Origin: Azophilus sp965199705
GTDB taxonomy: Bacteria > Pseudomonadota > Gammaproteobacteria > Pseudomonadales > Azotimanducaceae
Assembly (NCBI GenBank): GCA_965199705.1
Contig: OZ241359.1
Location: forward strand, 1,798,001-1,862,000
Direction of reading: 5' to 3'
Length of the DNA stretch: 64,000 nt
A program made the translations under genes and the position numbers. Shown here piece by piece: positions 1-7,947 of this stretch. The notes under the pieces were generated by a model. It saw only the letters and a program-made list of their open reading frames with translations, ran no database searches and had not been told where the DNA came from. Every line of letters starts with the position of its first letter. Positions within the stretch are counted from its first letter, which is position 1.

Positions 1-80
1 CATGGCGACCACTGTGCACTGCGAAACCGGTCTCGCATGTGCGACATGACGCCAATTCGTGTGCGAAATGTACCTGGCCA
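1..80 (-). repeat. Inverted copy of the leader of the Rpn-family gene, ending in a start codon
   Basis: Read on the minus strand, these 80 bases match positions 27676-27755 with 74 identities and no gap, and both copies end exactly in an ATG. At 27753 that ATG opens an Rpn-family nuclease gene. The CAT at positions 1-3 is therefore probably the start codon of a second Rpn-family gene running leftward out of the window. The match stops abruptly outside the 80 bases. That a gene lies beyond the edge is inference. Confidence 0.8.
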
Positions 81-122
81 GAATATTGCAGCAAGGGCCG
101 GGATGATCGCGTCGGCTTGATG

Positions 123-152
123 CACAGCCGCGCCAGACACAGCCGCGCCAGA
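123..152. repeat. 15-bp tandem direct duplication
   Basis: Two adjacent identical 15-bp units (123-137 and 138-152; core CAGCCGCGCCAGA) lie in the intergenic stretch upstream of the acyl-CoA dehydrogenase. No function is visible. It looks like a local replication-slippage duplication. Confidence 0.8.
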
Positions 153-214
153 CATTGCATCCAGGCTCAGTCTCTTGCAAGGTAGGCGGCCAATTTCCAG
201 GGAAGAGGGACAGC

Positions 215-1486
215 ATGAATTTCGAGATTCCAGTGGAGCTCGCAGCCTACTTGCGCGAGCTGGACGACTTTATCGAGCGCGAAATCAAGTCGCTCGAACA
301 ACAGGACGACAATATCCGCTTCTTCGACCATCGCCGCGAAGACGCGCGCACGGACTGGGAGCGGGGCGGCCTGCCCAACCCGGGCTGGGAAGCCTTGCTG
401 GCGGAGGCGCGGCGCCGGGCCGACGCTGCCGGCCATTATCGCTACGTATTTCCCAAGACCTATGGCGGGCGCGAAGGCAGCAACCTCGACATGGCCATTA
501 TCCGCGAACATCTTGCGGTGAAGGGTCTCGGTCTGCACAACGACCTGCAAACCGAACACTCCATCGTTGGCAACAACATCGGCCTACTGCTGATGATCGA
601 ATACGGCACGGAGGCGCAGAAGGCGGACTGGATCGACGATCTGGCGGAAGGTCGGCGTGGCTTCGCCTTCGGCATCACGGAGCCGGAACACGGCTCTGAC
701 GCCACACACATGGAAACCCGGGCCGAGCGCGACGGCAACGACTGGGTTATCAATGGCGCCAAGACCTGGAATACTGGCATTCACCGGGCGAAGTACGACA
801 TGATCATGGCGCGCACCAGCGGCAAGGCCGGCGATGGCGAGGGCATTACCGCCTTTCTCACGCCCACCGACTCGCCAGGCTTCAAGATCGAGGAGATGTT
901 GTGGACCTTCAACATGCCCACGGATCATGGGCGCATCTCGCTGACGGACGTGCGCGTTCCCGATGCCGCCATCTTTGGCGGCGAGGGCCGTGGCTTGCAG
1001 GTGGTGCAGCACTTCTTCAACGAAAACCGCATTCGGCAGGCGGCGTCGAGCCTCGGCGCGGCCCAGTTCTGCATCAATGAATCGGTCGATTACGCGCTTG
1101 CGCGCAAGCCGTTCGGCAAGCCGCTGGCGACCAATCAGGGCATTCAGTTTCCGCTGGTGGAGTTGCAGACCCAGTGCGAGATGCTGCGCGCCCTGATCCA
1201 CAAGACTGCCTGGCTGATGGACAAGGACGGCGCCTTCTCGCAATCCGACAAGGTGTCCATGTGCAACTACTGGTCCAACCGGCTGTGTTGCGAGGCGGCA
1301 GACCGGGCCATGCAGGTGCATGGCGGCCTTGGCTATTCACGCCACAAGCCCTTTGAGCACATCTATCGGCACCATCGTCGCTACCGCATCACCGAAGGGG
1401 CGGAGGAGATTCAGATGCGCCGGGTTGCTGGCTACATGTTCGGCTACATGAAGCAGCGGGCGCCGAAGGGCGTGCGCGCAGGCTGA
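215..1486 (+). CDS. Acyl-CoA dehydrogenase, ACAD10/11-like
   Basis: A 423-residue flavin-dependent acyl-CoA dehydrogenase. The middle domain carries the family motif ITEPEHGSDA, and the C-terminal helical domain has RKPFGKPLATNQGIQFPL and QVHGGLGYSRHKPFEHIYR, which bind FAD and form the dimer contact. The ATG at 215 follows a purine-rich GGAAGAGGGA at proper distance; the in-frame ATG at 155 lacks one and is rejected. Only 4 bp separate it from an APH-type kinase, the same pairing that is fused in mammalian ACAD10/ACAD11 and split in the Pseudomonas levulinate (Lva) pathway. There the phosphorylated 4-hydroxyacyl-CoA is the dehydrogenase substrate. I infer a related substrate here; an ordinary branched- or long-chain acyl-CoA is the alternative. 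Confidence 0.9.
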   Translation: MNFEIPVELAAYLRELDDFIEREIKSLEQQDDNIRFFDHRREDARTDWERGGLPNPGWEALLAEARRRADAAGHYRYVFPKTYGGREGSNLDMAIIREHLAVKGLGLHNDLQTEHSIVGNNIGLLLMIEYGTEAQKADWIDDLAEGRRGFAFGITEPEHGSDATHMETRAERDGNDWVINGAKTWNTGIHRAKYDMIMARTSGKAGDGEGITAFLTPTDSPGFKIEEMLWTFNMPTDHGRISLTDVRVPDAAIFGGEGRGLQVVQHFFNENRIRQAASSLGAAQFCINESVDYALARKPFGKPLATNQGIQFPLVELQTQCEMLRALIHKTAWLMDKDGAFSQSDKVSMCNYWSNRLCCEAADRAMQVHGGLGYSRHKPFEHIYRHHRRYRITEGAEEIQMRRVAGYMFGYMKQRAPKGVRAG

Positions 1487-1490
1487 TCCC

Positions 1491-2924
1491 TTGCCGCTCG
1501 ACGCCGCGTTTCAGGAGGCGCTGGACGCCGTATTGGCGGGGCCGGTCGCAGGCTGCGATGGTCTGATCTCGGTTGAACGCCTGTCTGGCGGCGCCAGCCA
1601 GGAGACCTACAGGATTCGCGCCAGATCAGGCGGCGGCGAGCGGCTGCTGGCGTTGCGCCGGGCGCCGGGCGGCGTCGAAACCGACACCCTGGCCAATCAC
1701 CCCGGCCTTGTGGTGGAGGCGAGGCTGATGCAGGCAGCGAAGGCTGCCGGCGTGCCGGAGCCGGAAATCCTGCACGTGTTGCGGCCCGAGGATGGCCTCG
1801 GCAGCGGTTTTCTCATGCAATGGCTGGAAGGCGAGGCGCTCGGCGCGCGCATCAATCGGGCCCCGGAGCTGGCCGAGGTGCGCCCGAAGCTGGCTCGGGA
1901 ATGTGGCTGCATCCTGGCCAGAATCCACGCCATTGACCTGGCGGCCAATGGTCTCGATGCAGTGCTTGACACCAATCTGCCGGCTGATTTCATCGAGCAG
2001 ATGTGCGAGCGCTATCACGCCTACGCCACGCCTCAGCCGATGATCGACTACACCGCTCGCTGGCTGCTCGAGCATCTGCCGGAACCCTGCGAACTGAAGC
2101 TGGTGCACAACGACTTTCGCAATGGCAACTTTCTGGTGGATCAGAGCGGCATCGTTGCCGTGCTGGATTGGGAAGTGGCGCATATCGGCGATCCGATGCG
2201 CGATCTCGGCTGGATTTGCACCAATTCCTGGCGCTTTGGCCGAACCGACCTGCCGGTGGGCGGATTCGGCTGCTACGAGGACCTGTTCGCCGGCTACGAG
2301 GCTGAATCCGGCATTCGGGTTGACCCGGAGCGCGTGCGCTTCTGGGAGGTATTCGGCTCTTTCTGGTGGGCCATAGGTTGCCTCGGCATGGCCGAACACT
2401 ACCGCATCGGCCCTGACCAGACAGTCGAGCGACCAGCAATTGGCCGGCGCTCTTCCGAGTGTCAGGTGGATTGCGTGAATCTGCTGATCCCCGGCCCTTG
2501 CAGCCTGGTCGAAGCGGCAGACCCGGCCGCTAAATCTTCGGAAATGCCGCGCCTGGACGAGCTGCTGGTCAGCGTCCGCGACTTCTTGCGTCAGGATGTG
2601 ATGGCGGAAACAGCCGGGCGCACGCAGTTTCTGGCGCGAGTGGCTGCCAATTCGCTCGACATCGCGCTGCGCGATCATCTGTCCGGCGCCGCACACCGCC
2701 AGACCGAGCTGCAACGCCTGGAATCAATGCTTGGCGCGACTGGCGCCCTCGACGCCCTGCGCTGGCAACTGGTGGGCGCACTGCGCGCAGGCCGTATGCG
2801 TCTGGACGATCCCCGGCTTGTCGAGCATTTGCGCAACACGGTGGTCAATCAGGTCAGCATCGATCAGCCACGCTATTCCGGGTTCAAGACAGCGCTCGGT
2901 CACAATGCCGAGCGGAGTCCGTGA
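1491..2924 (+). CDS. APH-family kinase fused to a C-terminal DUF6285 domain (LvaA-LvaB-like)
   Basis: 477 residues from a TTG start 4 bp after the dehydrogenase stop. Residues about 20-300 form an aminoglycoside-phosphotransferase-fold kinase with the catalytic loop HNDFRNGN near residue 205 and the metal-binding aspartate in VLDWEVAHIGDP near 225. Residues about 353-465 match the small DUF6285 family by pattern (DELLVSVRDFL, then RVAANSLDIALRD, ending IDQPRY). Known family facts: ACAD10/11 kinase domains and LvaA phosphorylate 4-hydroxyacyl-CoA thioesters, and LvaA needs the small partner LvaB. To my recollection LvaB belongs to this DUF. Here kinase and partner appear to be one polypeptide. 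Antibiotic resistance is unlikely given the neighbours. Confidence 0.85.
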   Translation: MPLDAAFQEALDAVLAGPVAGCDGLISVERLSGGASQETYRIRARSGGGERLLALRRAPGGVETDTLANHPGLVVEARLMQAAKAAGVPEPEILHVLRPEDGLGSGFLMQWLEGEALGARINRAPELAEVRPKLARECGCILARIHAIDLAANGLDAVLDTNLPADFIEQMCERYHAYATPQPMIDYTARWLLEHLPEPCELKLVHNDFRNGNFLVDQSGIVAVLDWEVAHIGDPMRDLGWICTNSWRFGRTDLPVGGFGCYEDLFAGYEAESGIRVDPERVRFWEVFGSFWWAIGCLGMAEHYRIGPDQTVERPAIGRRSSECQVDCVNLLIPGPCSLVEAADPAAKSSEMPRLDELLVSVRDFLRQDVMAETAGRTQFLARVAANSLDIALRDHLSGAAHRQTELQRLESMLGATGALDALRWQLVGALRAGRMRLDDPRLVEHLRNTVVNQVSIDQPRYSGFKTALGHNAERSP

Positions 2925-2988
2925 TGACCGGTCGGGCGTTCATTCGCTGGAATTCGGGCGTTTCGCAATTGCACCCGGATTCAATCCC

Positions 2989-3651
2989 ATGAAGGGCAAG
3001 ACCGCTATCGTGACTGGCGCAGCCGGCGTGCTCGGACGGGCGGTGGCAGGTCGCTTGCAGGCGCTCGGCGCCCGGGTGATCCAGTTTGACTGTCTCGAAG
3101 GGTTCGGCGCGGCGCCGGATTGTGTGCAGGTGGATCTGATCAGGCGCGATCAGGCGCTGGCCAGCGTTGCCGGCGTGGACGACTTCGACATCGTCTGCAA
3201 TATCGCCGGCGGCTTTGACATGGGGCCGAAGGTGCACGAGATGAACGAAGCTCACTGGCAGTCGCTGTTCGATATCAACGTCACCACACTGCGGCACATG
3301 CTGGCTGCGGTCCTGCCGCGGCTGATCGCGCGCGGGCGTGGCAGCGTGGTGAACGTTGGCGCCCACGGGGCCTTGCAAGGGTTGCCCGGCATGGGCGCCT
3401 ACACGGCTGCCAAGTCCACGGTGATGCGCCTGACCGAAGCTGCTGCTGAAGAGGTGCGGCGGCATGGCGTCAACGTCAATGCAGTGCTGCCGAGCCTGAT
3501 CGATACGCCGCGTAATCGCGCCGACATGCCGGAAGCCGATTTCGGCGATTGGGTATCGCCACAAAGCCTGGCCGAGGTGATTTGTTTCCTGGCCTCTGAT
3601 GCGGCAGCCGACATTCACGGCGCCCTGATTCCGGTGCGCGGCCGGGTATAG
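2989..3651 (+). CDS. Short-chain dehydrogenase/reductase lacking the usual catalytic serine
   Basis: 220 residues with a Rossmann fold: nucleotide motif TGAAGVLG near the N-terminus, NIAGG, and the YTAAK active site (Tyr138, Lys142). The serine normally 13 residues before the tyrosine is replaced by Ala125 in the stretch NVGAHGALQGLPG. The chain is shorter than the usual 250 residues and lacks part of the middle region. The ATG at 2989 precedes MKGKTAIVTG; the reading frame stays open upstream to 2731, but that part overlaps the kinase gene. It lies 64 bp after the kinase and is probably in the same operon. It could oxidise or reduce a hydroxyacyl intermediate, or have lost catalysis. Confidence 0.8.
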   Translation: MKGKTAIVTGAAGVLGRAVAGRLQALGARVIQFDCLEGFGAAPDCVQVDLIRRDQALASVAGVDDFDIVCNIAGGFDMGPKVHEMNEAHWQSLFDINVTTLRHMLAAVLPRLIARGRGSVVNVGAHGALQGLPGMGAYTAAKSTVMRLTEAAAEEVRRHGVNVNAVLPSLIDTPRNRADMPEADFGDWVSPQSLAEVICFLASDAAADIHGALIPVRGRV

Positions 3652-3679
3652 CCCGCAACAGAGGGATCAGAAAGAAAGA

Positions 3680-4615
3680 TCAGGCGGTGTCGAGAAAACG
3701 CTCGGCGTCCAGCGCCGCCATGCAGCCGAAACCGGCCGAGGTCACGGCCTGACGGTAAAAAGGGTCGGCCACATCACCGGCCGCGAACACGCCAGCCACG
3801 CTGGTCTCGGTGGCGTTGCCGACAGCGCCGCTGCGCACCTGGATGTAGCCGTCCTGCATCGCCAGCTGGTCGGCAAAGACGCTGGTGTTGGGCGTATGGC
3901 CGATGGCGATGAAAACGCCGGAGAGTGCAAGGGTGGTTTCGGCGTCGTTCTGCGTGCTGCCAATGCGAATCCTGGTGACGCCACTCGCGTCGCCCTGTAC
4001 TTCGCGCAGGGTGTGGTTCCAGACCAATTCGATGTTGCTGCGCGCAAACAGCCGGTCCTGAAGGATCTTTTCTGCTCGCAAGCTGTCGCGTCTGTGCACC
4101 AGATAGACCCGGCTGGCGATGTTGGCGAGGTAGAGGGCTTCTTCGGCTGCCGTGTTGCCGCCACCAATCACGGCAACCTCCTGGCCCCGATAGAAAAAGC
4201 CATCGCAGGTGGCGCAGGCGCTGACGCCCCGGCCCAGAAAGGCGGCTTCCGACGGCAGGCCGAGATAGCGGGCGGACGCGCCTGTGGCGATGATCAGCGC
4301 ATCGCAGGTGTAGCGATCATTGTCGCCCACCAGCGTGAACGGGCGCTGGCGGAGATCCGCCTGCTGAATCTGGTCATGCACCGACATGACCTCGAAGCGG
4401 GCGACATGGTCTGCCATCTGTTGCATCAACGCCGGGCCTTGCAGGCCGGCGTCGCCGCCTGGCCAATTCTCGACGTCGGTGGTGGTGGTGAGTTGCCCGC
4501 CGATTTCGATGCCCGTGATCAGCAGCGGGGCCAGATTCGCCCGCGCCGCGTACAGCGCGGCTGTATAACCCGCCGGGCCGGAACCGAGAACGATAAGACG
4601 ATGATGCTGCGTCAT
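3680..4615 (-). CDS. trxB: Thioredoxin reductase (NADPH)
   Basis: A 311-residue low-molecular-weight thioredoxin reductase that transfers electrons from NADPH through FAD to thioredoxin. Visible features are the FAD motif GSGPAGYTAALYAARA at the N-terminus, the redox-active pair SACATCDG near residues 133-137, the NADPH motif VIGGGNTAAEEALYLA, and the C-terminal FAD motif VFAAGDVADP. Length and layout match the E. coli enzyme. It is convergent with the SDR, 28 bp away, with no terminator hairpin visible. Confidence 0.95.
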   Translation of the reverse strand: MTQHHRLIVLGSGPAGYTAALYAARANLAPLLITGIEIGGQLTTTTDVENWPGGDAGLQGPALMQQMADHVARFEVMSVHDQIQQADLRQRPFTLVGDNDRYTCDALIIATGASARYLGLPSEAAFLGRGVSACATCDGFFYRGQEVAVIGGGNTAAEEALYLANIASRVYLVHRRDSLRAEKILQDRLFARSNIELVWNHTLREVQGDASGVTRIRIGSTQNDAETTLALSGVFIAIGHTPNTSVFADQLAMQDGYIQVRSGAVGNATETSVAGVFAAGDVADPFYRQAVTSAGFGCMAALDAERFLDTA

Positions 4616-4858
4616 GCTGCCCCGACCTGTCTGTGACAGTTCAGTTTACGCCATTCCAGAAGCGGCAGATGCCGTGCATGGCGAGCGCGAGTGCGTAAAG
4701 GGCGCAATGATCGCCTGAAGCGCCGAAAGCAAGCAATTGAAAGGCAGGGTAATTCAGCCTGCTCCATGAGCGTCCTGAAGCAATATCCGGGCTATACTGC
4801 GTGGCCAGGCGGGCCTGGCTGGCGCGGGTCACCATGCAAGGCGAGGAGACGACATATC

Positions 4859-5647
4859 ATGCGAACCAATTCTGCCCTGGCCGCCTGGCGCGCCGGCAAG
4901 CAGACCCTGGGCGTCTGGCTGCATCTGGCCAATGCCCTGACGGCAGAAGCGCTTGCCCATCTCGGCTTTGACTGGGTTTGCGTCGATCTGCAGCATGGTC
5001 TGCTTGACTATACGGACCTGCGCACCCTGTTGCCGGCAATTTCCGGCGCATCCGCAACGCCCATCGTGCGCGTACCCTGGAATGAACCCTACGAGATCAT
5101 GAAGGCGCTGGATGCCGGCGCCTATGGCGTGATCGTGCCAATGGTGAACAGTAAGGCAGAAGCGGAACAGGCTGTTGCAGCCTGTCGCTACCCGCCGGCA
5201 GGCAATCGCTCGTTTGGCCCGATTCGCGCTGCCCTCTATGGTGGCCCCGGCTATGCGACTGAAGCCAACGCGGAGATTGCCTGCATTGCGATGATCGAAA
5301 CTGCCGAAGGGCTGCGAAACCTCGACGCCATCCTCGGCGTACCCGGGCTGGATGGCATCTACATTGGGCCGGCAGACCTGGCGCTGGCGCTCGGCCTGCC
5401 CGCGCAAGGCGACACCGATGCCCCTGTACATGCAGAAGCCGTGAAGAATATTCGGGCCGCCTGCGAGCGCCATGGCGTGCCAATCGGCATCCACACCAGC
5501 AGTGTCGAGTACGCGCGGCGCTACCTTGCGCAGGGCTTTCAGTTCGTTACCGCCGGCTCCGATTATGGATTGCTGATGAGCGAGGCCAGCGCCAGGATCA
5601 AGGCAATCCAGGGCGAGGCGATGGCGGGCCGGGACCGAGCCAGCTAG
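4859..5647 (+). CDS. HpcH/HpaI-family aldolase
   Basis: 262 residues from the ATG at 4859, preceded by AGGCGAGGAG. Family features: DWVCVDLQHG, PIVRVPWN, the metal-ligand glutamate in AMIETAEGL, and the second acidic ligand in YIGPADLALALG. Members are class II pyruvate aldolases that cleave 4-hydroxy-2-oxo acids or related compounds in meta-cleavage and sugar-acid pathways. A TATACT hexamer at 4793-4798 is a possible -10 box. The 243 bp upstream hold no gene I recognise. It lies 64 bp before an enoyl-CoA hydratase. The exact substrate cannot be told from sequence. Confidence 0.88.
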   Translation: MRTNSALAAWRAGKQTLGVWLHLANALTAEALAHLGFDWVCVDLQHGLLDYTDLRTLLPAISGASATPIVRVPWNEPYEIMKALDAGAYGVIVPMVNSKAEAEQAVAACRYPPAGNRSFGPIRAALYGGPGYATEANAEIACIAMIETAEGLRNLDAILGVPGLDGIYIGPADLALALGLPAQGDTDAPVHAEAVKNIRAACERHGVPIGIHTSSVEYARRYLAQGFQFVTAGSDYGLLMSEASARIKAIQGEAMAGRDRAS

Positions 5648-5711
5648 CCAGAGCTAGCCCAGGGCGCCAGGGCTGCTTGCGGAGACAGAAACAGAAATTA
5701 GAGACAGCACC

Positions 5712-6491
5712 ATGACTTACCAGCAGATTCTGTTCGAAAGGCGCGAGCGCACGGGCCTCATCACCCTCAATCGGCCGGAGCGCATGAACGCCTGGACCCG
5801 GCAGATGAGCGCGGAACTCTCGGACGTCATCGAACAAAATAATCAGGACCCGGATACAGGCGCTCTTGTCATCACCGGGGCGGGTCGCGGCTTCTGCGCC
5901 GGCGCCGACATACAGGCAAACTTCAAGGCGCGCCTGGATGGCGAGGCGTCCGAGTCAGGCGACGATGCCTCGGAATGGGTGGCCCTGCTGCGCCGCTCCA
6001 AGCCGGTCATTGCCGCCGTCAATGGCGCCAGCATCGGCGTTGGCCTGACCATGATTCTGCCCTGTGATGTCATCCTCGCATCCGAGGCGGCCAGGTTCGG
6101 CTTCGGCTTCATTCGCATGGGGCTGACGCCGGAGCTGGCGAGCAGCCATTTTGCGGTGCAGCGCATGGGATTCGGCAGGGCCAGCGAGCGGCTTCTGTCG
6201 GGGCGCGTATTCAGCGCGGCTGAAGCGCATGCGGACGGTCTGGTGGACAGGCTTGTCAGCAGTGACGAGTTGCTGCCGCGAGCCCTTGAAATTGCCGCTG
6301 ACATGGCGGCCAACCCGTCGCCGCAGTTGCGTTGGATCAAGCAATTGCTCACCGAGAACGGTTCCGAATGTGATTTGGCGGCGGTGCAGCAGCGCGAACA
6401 GGCCATGCTGCAGGCAGCGTATGGGACGCCGGAGCATCAGGAGGCGGTCAGCGCCTTCCTGGAGAAGCGGCCGCCGAACTTTCGGAGCTGA
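5712..6491 (+). CDS. Enoyl-CoA hydratase/isomerase family protein
   Basis: 259 residues of crotonase fold. The oxyanion-hole segments are TGAGRGFCAGADI and AAVNGASIGVGLTMILPCDV, followed by PELASSHFAVQRMG where hydratases carry a catalytic glutamate. The C-terminal trimerisation helix region is present. Members hydrate or isomerise 2-enoyl-CoA in fatty acid or aromatic degradation. It ends 7 bp before pyruvate kinase, so the two are probably cotranscribed. Specificity within the family is not resolvable. Confidence 0.88.
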   Translation: MTYQQILFERRERTGLITLNRPERMNAWTRQMSAELSDVIEQNNQDPDTGALVITGAGRGFCAGADIQANFKARLDGEASESGDDASEWVALLRRSKPVIAAVNGASIGVGLTMILPCDVILASEAARFGFGFIRMGLTPELASSHFAVQRMGFGRASERLLSGRVFSAAEAHADGLVDRLVSSDELLPRALEIAADMAANPSPQLRWIKQLLTENGSECDLAAVQQREQAMLQAAYGTPEHQEAVSAFLEKRPPNFRS

Positions 6492-6498
6492 CTGGCGG

Positions 6499-7908
6499 AT
6501 GAGTTTTCGTCGCACCAAGATCATCTGCACCATAGGCCCTGCCACGGCCAGTTTCCCGGTCCTGGAACAGATGGCCGCCGCCGGCATGAACCTGGTGCGC
6601 CTGAACATGTCGCACAGCGACCACGAGAGCGCAGCGCAGGTGATCGGCTGGATTCGCACGTTGAACCGCAAGCGGGCGTCTCCGATTGCCGTGCTGGTGG
6701 ACACACAGGGGCCTGAGATTCGCACCGGTGACGTAACCGAACCCATGGATCTGAAACCTGGGCAGCGCGTTACCCTGACTGTGCGTGGCGATGATGATGT
6801 CGAGACGTCCTCAATACACGTCAACTATCGAGAGCTGGCGCAGAATGTCGAGCCCGGTAGCCGGATCACGGTTGACAACGGCCTCATCAACTTCAGCGTG
6901 CTGGAAAAGCGCGGCCTGCATCTGCTTTGCGAGGTGATCGACGGCGGCTGGCTCGGCAGCAAGCGGCACGTCAACCTGCCCGGCGTGCGTGTGAATCTGC
7001 CGGCCATCACCGCCAAGGACCGGGCCGATATCGGCTTTGCCCTGGATCAGGCCGTGGACTTCATTGCCCTCTCCTTTGTGCGTTCCGCCGAGGATGTGCA
7101 ATTGCTCAGAACCCTGATGCGCGAGCGCGGCCAACAGGCGAGCGTGATAGCCAAGATCGAAGATGCGGAAGGGCTCGCGAATGCGCACAGCATTGCCGAG
7201 GCGGCGGAGGGCGTCATGGTGGCGCGCGGGGATCTCGGTATCGAAACCGATCTGGCCGACCTGCCGAACGCCCAGCGACGCATCGTGCACGCCTGCGCTC
7301 GCGCTGGCAGGCGCAGCATCGTTGCTACCCACCTGCTGGAATCCATGATCGAGAATCCGATCCCGACCCGGGCGGAGGTGACTGACGTAGCAAATGCCGT
7401 TTACGAGGGCGCTGATGCGGTCATGCTTTCGGGCGAGACCAGCATTGGCAAGTATCCGGTGCGCTGTGTCGAGCAGCTGGCCCAGATCGCGCTCGCCGCC
7501 GAACGCTATCCGGGGCTTGGCTACGAGCGCTCCCTGCAGGCCGATAGTGACAAGCAGCAACTGGCCATTCATGCCGCGGCCCTGGCTGAATCGCTACAGG
7601 CGGACGGCCTGGTGGTGATTACCCGCCGGGGTATCATGGCGGACCTGATCACCAATGCCCGTCCGCCCACCGTGCCGATCTACGCCTTTACCAACGACAG
7701 TCGGGCGCGCCGCCGATTGTTGCTGAATCGAGCGCTGGTCAGCTTTCGCACGCCGTTCAGCCGGGAACCGGAAAAGACCCTGCAACGAGCACTCGGCCTC
7801 TTGCGTCAGGATGGCGTGCTGGACCCGGACGCCAAGGTGGTGGTGATCTCCGATGTGCTGGCCGGTGCGAAGACAGACGCCATCCAGATTCGGCGGCTGG
7901 GCGACTGA
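6499..7908 (+). CDS. pyk: Pyruvate kinase
   Basis: 469 residues, the size of E. coli PykF. It transfers phosphate from phosphoenolpyruvate to ADP. The N-terminus MSFRRTKIICTIGPATAS is diagnostic and fixes the ATG at 6499 rather than the longer open frame. Other features are LNMSHSDH, DTQGPEIRTG, the catalytic lysine in SVIAKIEDAEG, MVARGDLGIE, and the substrate loop VANAVYEGADAVMLSGETS. The C-terminal allosteric domain is complete. The gene ends inside a large palindrome that also holds the stop of the convergent exporter gene. Confidence 0.96.
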   Translation: MSFRRTKIICTIGPATASFPVLEQMAAAGMNLVRLNMSHSDHESAAQVIGWIRTLNRKRASPIAVLVDTQGPEIRTGDVTEPMDLKPGQRVTLTVRGDDDVETSSIHVNYRELAQNVEPGSRITVDNGLINFSVLEKRGLHLLCEVIDGGWLGSKRHVNLPGVRVNLPAITAKDRADIGFALDQAVDFIALSFVRSAEDVQLLRTLMRERGQQASVIAKIEDAEGLANAHSIAEAAEGVMVARGDLGIETDLADLPNAQRRIVHACARAGRRSIVATHLLESMIENPIPTRAEVTDVANAVYEGADAVMLSGETSIGKYPVRCVEQLAQIALAAERYPGLGYERSLQADSDKQQLAIHAAALAESLQADGLVVITRRGIMADLITNARPPTVPIYAFTNDSRARRRLLLNRALVSFRTPFSREPEKTLQRALGLLRQDGVLDPDAKVVVISDVLAGAKTDAIQIRRLGD

Positions 7909-7947
7909 CCCGCCCGATTCTGCGTTCCGGCGCAGACAGCGGGTCAG
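7905..7947. terminator. Nested palindrome between pyk and the TauE/SafE gene, probable bidirectional terminator
   Basis: The outer arms CTGACCCGC (7905-7913) and GCGGGTCAG (7939-7947) are perfect complements. Inside them TCTGCG (7919-7924) pairs with CGCAGA (7931-7936) around a 6-nt loop. The stop codons of the two convergent genes, at 7906-7908 and 7944-7946, lie in opposite arms. There is no T-run, so intrinsic termination is plausible but not proven. Confidence 0.6.

Noticed and set aside
1491..2924. Aminoglycoside resistance gene
   Set aside because: The APH fold here is paired with an ACAD and a DUF6285 domain, which indicates acyl-CoA metabolism.
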